Source: Corynebacterium sp. (GTDB lineage: Bacteria > Actinomycetota > Actinomycetes > Mycobacteriales > Mycobacteriaceae). From it: DNA of 64,000 bases. Positions 57,304-64,000 of this stretch are shown here, piece by piece; the first letter of the stretch is position 1; the number at the start of each line of letters is the position of its first letter. The notes beneath the pieces were generated by a model. That model was given only the letters and a program-made list of their open reading frames with translations, made no database searches and was not told the DNA's origin. Position numbers and translations under genes: made by a program. Location: NCBI RefSeq assembly GCF_030532325.1, contig NZ_JAUNLS010000008.1:39399-103398 (forward strand), in the 5' to 3' direction.

Positions 57304-58797
57304 ATGGCTGTACCCGCGTTCTTGCCGGTTAATCCGGGCAAAATGATCGCCGTCCATGTGGCCTTTGAGTCCCGCGCCGCGCAGCGCGGCCGCTGGCCCA
57401 AGACCCCGAGCTACTTCCTCAAAGCAACCAGCACCCTCGCCGAGTCCGGCGGAGTGGTCGAACGCCCAGAAGGCACCGAGCTTCTGGCATTCGAGGGTGA
57501 GATTGCGCTCATCATCGGAAAGCCGGCCCGCAACGTCTCCCTCGAGGAGGCCTGGGATCACGTCGCCTACGTGACCGCCTCCAATGACCTGGGCATCTAC
57601 GACTACAAGGCGCAGGACAAGGGCTCCAACACCCGCTCCAAGTCCCGCGACGGCTACACCCCCATCGGGCCGAAGCTTATTGACGCCCAGACGGTCGACC
57701 CCAAGGGCCTGCGCCTGCGCACCTGGGTCAACGGCGACCTTGTGCAGGAAGGCACCTCCTCCGACGAGGACATGATCTTCCCGCTCGCGCAGTTCGTGGC
57801 TGACCTCTCTCAGCACATGACCCTCGAGGAGGGTGACATCATCCTCACCGGCACACCGGCCGGCTCCACGGTCATCGTGCCGGGCGACGTCGTCGAAGTC
57901 GAGGTGGACGTCCCCGGCGGCGAGAGCTCCGGGCGCCTGTCCACCACCGTCGTGGAGGTCCCCGCCTCCTTCGACCCGGCGCTGGGAAACCTCCCCCACA
58001 TCGATGACAAGCAGCGCGAGGACGCCTACGGCGACCGCGAATCCGCCGGCCTGCCGCCGGTAGGCGCGGAGCACGCGCTGGACCCGCAGCTCAAGGCCAA
58101 GCTGGAGAAGGCCCCCACCGCCGGAATCTCCGCCCAGCTGCGCAAGCGCGGCATCAACCAGTCCGTCATCGAGGGCGTCTACCCGCAGACCACCGGAACC
58201 ACAATGGTCGGCGTGGCCCGCACCCTGCGCTTCGTGGCCGGCCGCGAGGACCTCTTCAAGTCCCACGGCGGCGGCCTCAACGAGCAGAAGAAGGTCTTCG
58301 ACACCGTGCGTGAGGGCGAGGTCATCGTCATCGAGGCTCGCCAGGAGCCTGGCTCCGGCACCCTGGGTGACATCCTGGCCCTGCGCGCCAAGGTGCGCGG
58401 TGCGGCGGGCGTGGTCACCGACGGCGGCGTGCGTGACTACGAGGCCGTCAAGGAGATCGGACTGCCGGTCTTCACCCAGGGCGCGCACCCCTGCGTGCTC
58501 GGCCGTAAGCACGTGCCGTGGGACAGCGACATCGCCGTCTCCTGCGGCAACGCCACGGTCCTGCCGGGTGACATCGTCGTCGGTGACGACGACGGCGTGG
58601 TGGTCATCCCCCGCGACATCGCCGAAGAAGTCGTGGACGCCACCCTGGCCAAGGAGCACGAGGACGAGTGGGTGGCCAGCCAGGTGGAAACCGGCGCCAG
58701 CCTTGACGGCCTCTTCCCGCCCACCGGGGCCAACAAGGAGGCATACATCGCCTTCCGTGAGGCCAGCAAGGACGCCGGGAAGGCGGGTGATCAGTGA
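57304..58797 (+). CDS. Fusion of an FAH-type isomerase/decarboxylase (HpaG-like) and an RraA-like domain
   Basis: 497 residues from the ATG at 57304, with AAAGGA six bases upstream. Residues about 15-220 are a fumarylacetoacetate hydrolase fold (KTPSYFLKATST, FEGEIALIIGK, GYTPIGPKLIDA, ILTGTPAGS). Residues about 265-480 are an RraA/HMG-aldolase-like domain (ATTAGIS-like start, GDILALRAKVRGAAGVVTDG, GGVRD). The GGVRD Arg-Asp pair matches the catalytic residues of the HMG aldolase group. The FAH half should decarboxylate or isomerise the 5-carboxymethyl-2-hydroxymuconate intermediate. The task of the second half is unknown. Confidence 0.88.
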   Translation: MAVPAFLPVNPGKMIAVHVAFESRAAQRGRWPKTPSYFLKATSTLAESGGVVERPEGTELLAFEGEIALIIGKPARNVSLEEAWDHVAYVTASNDLGIYDYKAQDKGSNTRSKSRDGYTPIGPKLIDAQTVDPKGLRLRTWVNGDLVQEGTSSDEDMIFPLAQFVADLSQHMTLEEGDIILTGTPAGSTVIVPGDVVEVEVDVPGGESSGRLSTTVVEVPASFDPALGNLPHIDDKQREDAYGDRESAGLPPVGAEHALDPQLKAKLEKAPTAGISAQLRKRGINQSVIEGVYPQTTGTTMVGVARTLRFVAGREDLFKSHGGGLNEQKKVFDTVREGEVIVIEARQEPGSGTLGDILALRAKVRGAAGVVTDGGVRDYEAVKEIGLPVFTQGAHPCVLGRKHVPWDSDIAVSCGNATVLPGDIVVGDDDGVVVIPRDIAEEVVDATLAKEHEDEWVASQVETGASLDGLFPPTGANKEAYIAFREASKDAGKAGDQ

Positions 58798-59483
58798 CGC
58801 GAACCATCGACCGCACCCCGGCGCCCGCCGGGGTGAGCAAATCACAACACGCCTATAACTGGATAAGCCGCAAGATTCGCACTCGCGAGTACGAGCCGGA
58901 CTACCGGCTGGTGCTCACCTCCATCGCGGAGGAGCTGGACGTCAGCGTGGTTCCCGTACGCGAGGCCATCCGCCAGCTCGAGGCCGAAGGAATGGTCACC
59001 TACGAACGCAACGTCGGAGCCCGCGTGACCACCTTCAACCGCGAGGCCTACTACGAGACCATGGACATCGTGGCCACGTTGGAGGCCAGAGCCACGGCGG
59101 AGTCCGCGCCCTTGTTGGACGCGGAGGACATCGCCAAGGCGCGCGCCATCAACCAGCAGATGAGGGACTTGGACATCCACCACGAGCCGGAGGAATTCAC
59201 CCAGCTCAACAGGGACTTCCACAGCGTCCTCTTCAGTAAGTGCCCCAACGAGCGCCTAGTGAGCCTGGTGGTCGAGCAGTGGAATCAGCTGGATTATCAC
59301 CGCGTGTCCACCTTCCGCTACGTGCCTGAGCGAGCCCAAGAATCCATCAACGAACACGAACAACTGGTCAGCTTCATCGAGGCTGGCGCGGAGCCGGCGT
59401 ACATCGAGAAGGTCGCACGCCAGCACCGGCTGCGGACCTCCGCCAGCTACCGCGAGAAGAACACACACCTCATCGACTCTTAA
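58794..59483 (+). CDS. GntR-family regulator (FCD domain)
   Basis: 229 residues from a GTG that overlaps the FAH-RraA stop (GTGA). Residues about 15-85 form a winged helix (LTSIAEELDVSVVPVREAIR, then QLEAEGMV). Residues about 95-220 form the FCD ligand domain with metal-site-type His residues (FHSVLF, HEQLVSFIEAG). It probably represses the cluster until an aromatic intermediate binds. Confidence 0.9.
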   Translation: MTRTIDRTPAPAGVSKSQHAYNWISRKIRTREYEPDYRLVLTSIAEELDVSVVPVREAIRQLEAEGMVTYERNVGARVTTFNREAYYETMDIVATLEARATAESAPLLDAEDIAKARAINQQMRDLDIHHEPEEFTQLNRDFHSVLFSKCPNERLVSLVVEQWNQLDYHRVSTFRYVPERAQESINEHEQLVSFIEAGAEPAYIEKVARQHRLRTSASYREKNTHLIDS

Positions 59484-59516
59484 CCCCTCACTATCACGAC
59501 ACAAGGAGCACAGCAC

Positions 59517-61031
59517 ATGGCTATCAACAACGACGCCGCCAAGCCCGCAGACCTCCCCGAGAAGATCCTCCACTACATCAACGGTGAGTTCGTCGAGTCC
59601 ATTGACGGCGACGAGTTCGACGTCCTAGACCCGGTGACCAACCAGAACTACATCAAGGCAGCCTCCGGCAAGCCGGCGGACATCGACAAGGCCGTTGCCG
59701 CCGCCAAGGAAGCCTTCGAGAACGGCCCGTGGTCCAAGGCCCTGCCGCGTGAGCGCGCCCGCGTGCTCAACAAGATTGCGGACATCGTCGAGTCTCGCGC
59801 CGACAAGCTCGCCGCCTGGGAGTCCTTCGACTCCGGCCTGCCCATCACCCAGGCCAACGGCCAGGCCAAGCGCGCCGCGGAGAACTTCCGCTTCTTCGCC
59901 GACCTCATCGTGGCGCAGGCTGACGACGCCTACAAGGTCCCCGGCCGCCAGATCAACTACGTCAACCGCAAGCCGATTGGCGTCGCCGGCCTCATCACCC
60001 CGTGGAACACCCCGTTCATGCTCGAGTCTTGGAAGCTCGCCCCGGCCATCGCCACCGGTAACTCCGTGGTGCTCAAGCCGGCCGAGTTCACCCCGCTCTC
60101 CGCACAGCTGTGGGCCGGCATCTTCGAGGAGGCAGGCCTGCCCAAGGGCGTGTTCAACCTGGTCAACGGCTTCGGCGAGGAGGGCTACGCCGGCGACCCG
60201 CTGGTCAAGCACCCGGACGTGCCACTCATCTCCTTCACCGGTGAGTCCCGCACCGGCCAGATCATCTTCGGCAACGCCGCACCGCACCTCAAGGGCCTGT
60301 CCATGGAGCTCGGCGGCAAGTCCCCGGCCATCGTCTTCTCCGACGCCGACCTGGAGACCGCAATCGACGCCTGCATCTTCGGTGTCTTCTCCCTCAACGG
60401 CGAGCGCTGCACCGCCGGCTCCCGCATTCTGGTCCAGCGCGACATCTACGACGAGTTCGTTGAGCGCTACACCGCGCAGGCCAAGCGCGTGAAGGTGGGC
60501 CTGCCCTCCGACCCGAAGACCGAGGTCGGCGCCCTGGTTCACCCGGAGCACTACGAGAAGGTCACCTCCTACATTGAGATCGGCAAGCAGGAGGCCACCC
60601 TGGCCGCCGGCGGCGAGCGCCCGGAGGGCTTCGAGGAGGGCAACTTTGTCCAGCCCACCGTCTTCGTCGACGTCAAGCCGGATGCCCGCATCTTCCAGGA
60701 GGAGATCTTCGGCCCTGTCGTGGCCATCACCCCCTTCGACACCGACGAGGAAGCCCTGGAGCTGGCCAATAACACCAAGTACGGCCTGGCCGCCTACGTG
60801 TGGACCTCCGACCTCAAGCGCGCCCACAACTTCGCGCAGAACGTCGAGGCCGGCATGGTGTGGCTCAACTCCAACAACGTGCGTGACCTGCGCACCCCGT
60901 TCGGCGGCGTCAAGGCCTCCGGCCTGGGCCACGAGGGCGGCTACCGCTCCATCGACTTCTACACCGACCAGCAGGCCGTCCACATCAACCTGGACAAGGT
61001 GCACAACCCGGTCTTTGGCAAGCAGGACTAG
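59517..61031 (+). CDS. hpaE: 5-carboxymethyl-2-hydroxymuconate semialdehyde dehydrogenase
   Basis: 504 residues, with AAGGAG ten bases before the ATG. Aldehyde dehydrogenase motifs: LSMELGGKSPAIVF (catalytic Glu, about 265) and NGERCTAGSR (catalytic Cys, about 300). It oxidises the ring-cleavage semialdehyde with NAD. The assignment within the family comes from the neighbours. Confidence 0.9.
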   Translation: MAINNDAAKPADLPEKILHYINGEFVESIDGDEFDVLDPVTNQNYIKAASGKPADIDKAVAAAKEAFENGPWSKALPRERARVLNKIADIVESRADKLAAWESFDSGLPITQANGQAKRAAENFRFFADLIVAQADDAYKVPGRQINYVNRKPIGVAGLITPWNTPFMLESWKLAPAIATGNSVVLKPAEFTPLSAQLWAGIFEEAGLPKGVFNLVNGFGEEGYAGDPLVKHPDVPLISFTGESRTGQIIFGNAAPHLKGLSMELGGKSPAIVFSDADLETAIDACIFGVFSLNGERCTAGSRILVQRDIYDEFVERYTAQAKRVKVGLPSDPKTEVGALVHPEHYEKVTSYIEIGKQEATLAAGGERPEGFEEGNFVQPTVFVDVKPDARIFQEEIFGPVVAITPFDTDEEALELANNTKYGLAAYVWTSDLKRAHNFAQNVEAGMVWLNSNNVRDLRTPFGGVKASGLGHEGGYRSIDFYTDQQAVHINLDKVHNPVFGKQD

Positions 61032-61080
61032 TCCCGCATTCACCTACCCCCCACCCCCACTTGAATTGCAAGGAGCAATC

Positions 61081-62157
61081 ATGACTGAAGTACAGGCCCC
61101 CGACATCCTGCGCTGCGCCTACATGGAGATCGTGGTCACCGACCTGGCCGCCTCCCGCAAGTTTTACGTTGACACCCTCGGCCTCGTGGTCACCGAGGAG
61201 AACGAGAACGAGATCTACCTGCGCACCTACGAGGAGTTCATCCACCACAACCTGGTTCTGCGCCAGGGCCCGGTGGCCGCCGTGGCCGCCTTCTCCTTCC
61301 GCGTGCGCAGCCCGGAGGATCTGGACCTCGCCGAGGAGTTCTACAAGGCTCGCGGCTGCGAGGTCCGCCGCAACAAGGAGGGCTTTGTCAAGGGCATCGG
61401 CGATTCCGTGCGCGTCATGGATCCGCTGGGCTTCCCCTACGAGTTCTTCTACGAGGTCGAGCACGTGGAACGCCTGGCCTGGGCTTACGACGCCCACATC
61501 CCCGGCGCCCTGGTCCGTCTCGATCACTTCAACCAGATCACCCCGGACGTGCCGACGGCCGTGGACTACATGGAGGACCTCGGCTTCCGCATCACCGAGG
61601 ACATCCGCGACGAGGAAGGCACCGTCTACGCCGCGTGGATGCGCCGCAAGTCCACCGTCCACGACACCGCTATGACCGGCGGCGACGGCCCGCGCATGCA
61701 CCACATTGCCTTCGCCACCCACGAGAAGCACAACATCATCGCCATCTGCGACAAGCTGGGTGCCCTGCGCGAGTCTGACCGCATCGAGCGCGGCCCGGGC
61801 CGCCACGGTGTGTCCAACGCCTACTACCTCTACCTGCGCGATCCGGACGGCCACCGCGTGGAGATCTACACCCAGGATTACTACACCGGCGACCCGGACA
61901 ACCCGGTCATCACCTGGGACGTTCACGACAACCAGCGCCGTGACTGGTGGGGCACCCCGGTTGTGCCCTCCTGGTACCGCGACGGCTCCACCGTCCTCGA
62001 CCTCGACGGCAACCCGGTTCCGCTGGTCGAGCGCACCGACGAGTCCGAGCTGGAGCAGACCATCGGTGCCGATGGCTTCTCCTACACCCGCAAGGAAGAC
62101 TCCGCTGAGATGCCGGAGTGGAAGCTGGGCGAGTACAAGCTGGGCCACCAGCTCTAA
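61081..62157 (+). CDS. hpaD: Homoprotocatechuate 2,3-dioxygenase (extradiol, VOC fold)
   Basis: 358 residues from the ATG at 61081, with AAGGAG five bases upstream. Three metal ligands fit the family: His149 (RLDHFNQ), His208 (RMHHIAF) and Glu261 (GHRVEIYT). The closest known enzymes are the Brevibacterium/Arthrobacter homoprotocatechuate dioxygenases (Fe or Mn), of about 360 residues. It opens the ring of 3,4-dihydroxyphenylacetate. Confidence 0.95.
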   Translation: MTEVQAPDILRCAYMEIVVTDLAASRKFYVDTLGLVVTEENENEIYLRTYEEFIHHNLVLRQGPVAAVAAFSFRVRSPEDLDLAEEFYKARGCEVRRNKEGFVKGIGDSVRVMDPLGFPYEFFYEVEHVERLAWAYDAHIPGALVRLDHFNQITPDVPTAVDYMEDLGFRITEDIRDEEGTVYAAWMRRKSTVHDTAMTGGDGPRMHHIAFATHEKHNIIAICDKLGALRESDRIERGPGRHGVSNAYYLYLRDPDGHRVEIYTQDYYTGDPDNPVITWDVHDNQRRDWWGTPVVPSWYRDGSTVLDLDGNPVPLVERTDESELEQTIGADGFSYTRKEDSAEMPEWKLGEYKLGHQL

Positions 62158-62233
62158 AGCGCGCGCCGCGCGCACTCGCTAACGTTGGGCCTCGCAGCGC
62201 AGCCACCCTAGGACTGCCCGCGGGGCCTCTCGT

Positions 62234-62249
62234 TGTTTCACGTGAAACC
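62234..62249. promoter_or_regulatory. parS site 6 (intergenic, hpaD-hpaH)
   Basis: TGTTTCACGTGAAACC, full core, one end mismatch. Farthest from the origin (about 41 kb from dnaA). Confidence 0.93.
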
Positions 62250-62312
62250 ACGCATTTCCCTCACTCACCACAACTAACCCGCCACATCACACCCGTCAAA
62301 GGAGCGAATGAC

Positions 62313-63098
62313 ATGCTGAGCACAGAGCAGCACATCGCCATCGCTGATGAGCTCGCCCAAGCCGAAAGCGACCGCACCATGGTCGAGCGCCTCACCAAGC
62401 GCTTCCCCGAGATGGAGGTCGAGGATTCCTACGCCGTACAGGCGGAATGGGTCCGCCGCGGCGTCGAGAAGGGGCGCCGCCTGGTAGGCCGCAAGATCGG
62501 GCTGACCTCCAAGGTTATGCAGGAGGCCACCGGCATCACCGAGCCGGATTACGGTGCCATCTTCGAGGACCAGGTCTTCGAGAACGGTTCCATCATCGAG
62601 CACGCGCAGTTCTCCAACGTGCGCATCGAGGTGGAGCTGGCCTTCGTTCTCAAGGAGAAGCTCACCGGTCCGAATTGCACGATTTTCGACGTCCTGCGCG
62701 CCACCGAATACGTGGTCCCCGCGCTGGAGATCCTCTCCTCCCGCGTGGAGATGGAGGGGCGCACCATCGTGGACACCATCGCGGACAACGCCGCGCTCGG
62801 CGCCATGGTCTACGGCGGTAACCCCGTTGCCCCCGAGTCCATCGACCTGCGCTGGGTCTCCGCCCTGCTCTACCGCAACGAGTCCATCGAGGACACCGGC
62901 GTAGCCGCCGCGGTGCTCAACCACCCGGCCATGGGCGTGGCCTGGCTGGCCAACAAGCTGCACCAGCACGGCGACTCCCTCGAGGCCGGCGACATCATCC
63001 TCGCCGGCTCCTTCACCAAGCCCATGTGGGTCGAGCCGGGCGATACCGTGCTCGCTGACTACGGAAAGTTGGGAACCATCTCATGCCGATTCCAGTAA
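62313..63098 (+). CDS. hpaH: 2-oxo-hept-3-ene-1,7-dioate hydratase
   Basis: 261 residues from the ATG at 62313, with AAAGGAG upstream. GRKIGLTSKVMQEATGITEPDYG (about 55-78; shortened IGLTSKVMQEATGI) and IEVELAFVL are the hydratase signatures, and AGSFTKPMWVEPGD ends the active site. It hydrates the diene acid after decarboxylation. Ends overlapping hpaI by 16 bases. Confidence 0.95.
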   Translation: MLSTEQHIAIADELAQAESDRTMVERLTKRFPEMEVEDSYAVQAEWVRRGVEKGRRLVGRKIGLTSKVMQEATGITEPDYGAIFEDQVFENGSIIEHAQFSNVRIEVELAFVLKEKLTGPNCTIFDVLRATEYVVPALEILSSRVEMEGRTIVDTIADNAALGAMVYGGNPVAPESIDLRWVSALLYRNESIEDTGVAAAVLNHPAMGVAWLANKLHQHGDSLEAGDIILAGSFTKPMWVEPGDTVLADYGKLGTISCRFQ

Positions 63099-63886
63099 AA
63101 CTCCCCGCCACTTTTGCGCAGGCGCTTGACCGCGCCTCCTCTCCCCTCATCGGCGCCTGGATCAGCTCTGGTTCGGAGGCCGCCGCAGAGATCATCGCCT
63201 CTGCCGGATTTGAGTGGACGCTCATCGACGGCGAGCACTCCCCCTACAGCCTGGAGACCGTGCTCAGCCTGCTGCGCGCCACCGACGCCTACGGGCTGAC
63301 CCGCGTGGTACGCGTGCCGGTCAACGACACCGCGCTGATCAAGCAGTACCTGGATCTCGGCGCGCAGAACCTCATGGTGCCGATGATCGACACCAAGGAG
63401 GAGGCCGAGGCCGCCGTAGCCGCGATGCACTACCCGCCGCGCGGCGTGCGCGGCGTGGGCGCGGCGCTGGCCCGCTCCTCACGCTGGAACGGCGTGGAGA
63501 ACTACCTGGCCACGGCCTCGGAGACAGTGAGTCTCACCGTGCAGATCGAATCCGCTACTGCCGTGGAGAACGTCGAGGAGATCGTCGCCGTGGACGGCGT
63601 GGACCAGATCTTCGTGGGCCCCTCGGATCTTGCGGCCTCCATGGGGCTTTTGGGCCAGCAAACCCACCCGGATGTGCTGGCCGCGGTGGACCGTACCTTT
63701 AAGGCCTGCCAGAAGGCGGGTAAGAAGGTGGGTGTGAACGCCTTCAACCTGGATCAGGCGCGTAGCTACCTGGAGGCCGGTGCCTCCTTCGCGCTAGTGG
63801 GCGCTGACGTACAGCTGCTGGCGGGCGCGGCGCGCTCGTTGGCTGATTCATTTGCCTCTTCATCTGCTACTGAGAGCAATCACTGA
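63083..63886 (+). CDS. hpaI: 4-hydroxy-2-oxoheptanedioate aldolase
   Basis: 267 residues. GAWISSGSEAAAEIIASAGF, then DGEHSPYSLETVL (about 47-60), QNLMVPMIDTKEEAE and VNAFNLDQA are the HpaI family pattern, with a metal-dependent class II active site. It cleaves the seven-carbon acid into pyruvate and succinic semialdehyde. Confidence 0.95.
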   Translation: MPIPVKLPATFAQALDRASSPLIGAWISSGSEAAAEIIASAGFEWTLIDGEHSPYSLETVLSLLRATDAYGLTRVVRVPVNDTALIKQYLDLGAQNLMVPMIDTKEEAEAAVAAMHYPPRGVRGVGAALARSSRWNGVENYLATASETVSLTVQIESATAVENVEEIVAVDGVDQIFVGPSDLAASMGLLGQQTHPDVLAAVDRTFKACQKAGKKVGVNAFNLDQARSYLEAGASFALVGADVQLLAGAARSLADSFASSSATESNH

Positions 63887-63914
63887 GAGCAACCGTTAAG
63901 GAGTAGAAAGACTC

Positions 63915-64000
63915 ATGACTACGCAAAGCAAAGTAAACATCGACGAGCTTCTGGCTAAGGTTCCGACGAAGCTTTTGATTGGTGGTCAGTGGGTGGATTC
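63915..64000 (+). CDS. Aldehyde dehydrogenase start, probably succinate-semialdehyde dehydrogenase (partial)
   Basis: Twenty-eight codons from the ATG at 63915, with AAGGAG upstream, to the right edge. The start MTTQSKVNIDELLAKVPTKL then LIGGQWVDS is that of GabD-type enzymes. It would oxidise the succinic semialdehyde made by HpaI to succinate. Confidence 0.7.
   Translation, partial: MTTQSKVNIDELLAKVPTKLLIGGQWVD

Overview
The window looks like the replication-origin region of a Corynebacterium chromosome, most likely from the C. striatum / aurimucosum / minutissimum / singulare neighbourhood (species-level placement is a guess). The evidence is the order rpmH-rnpA-yidD-yidC-rsmG-parA-parB diverging from dnaA-dnaN-recF-DUF721-gyrB-gyrA-DUF3566, the trxA/trxB/sigM/murJ block, an FAH-type 4-hydroxyphenylacetate cluster, high-GC coding sequence and many GTG/TTG starts. 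The strand given is reversed relative to the usual dnaA-forward convention.

Layout: 1-3,930 is a visibly AT-richer accessory segment. It holds a minus-strand operon with a previously unlisted 26-residue peptide, an unrecognised TPR-like protein and a fused-type ABC exporter running off the left edge, capped by a decayed transposase. 4,003-4,160 holds tRNA-Ala and tRNA-Ile, which mark the edge of the conserved backbone. 4,348-8,441 has an AraC regulator, a copper-type lipoprotein with an operator-like palindrome, a secreted protein and an amine oxidase. 8,611-21,300 is the DNA replication/topology block (gyrA, gyrB, recF, dnaN, dnaA) with a small antitoxin/toxin-like pair and secreted and hypothetical genes between gyrA and gyrB. 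Two groups of DnaA boxes flank dnaA.

22,034-26,966 is the ribosomal protein L34 / RNase P / membrane insertase / chromosome partition block. 27,020-41,597 carries cell-envelope and redox genes: cwlM, trxA, trxB, sigM, a 30-residue membrane peptide, pepN, yceI, a giant murJ fused to a pseudokinase, DUF6049, a NUDIX gene and the CCA-adding enzyme. 41,609-46,579 has transporters, a Rieske lipoprotein, a RelE/RelB-type pair and an SdpI-family protein. 46,691-53,587 is a complete trp operon (leader peptide trpL, then trpE-G-D-CF-B-A) with a readable attenuator.

53,738-64,000 is an aromatic catabolism cluster: a flavoprotein hydroxylase, an MHS-type transporter, an FAH-RraA fusion, a GntR regulator, then hpaE, hpaD, hpaH, hpaI and the start of a semialdehyde dehydrogenase. 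Together these would open the ring of homoprotocatechuate and deliver pyruvate and succinate. Six parS sites (TTTCACGTGAAA core) are spread over 32.6-62.2 kb, all on the parAB side of the origin. The most unusual material is the peptide/exporter locus at the left edge, including a 29-bp tandem duplication that frameshifts its middle gene.
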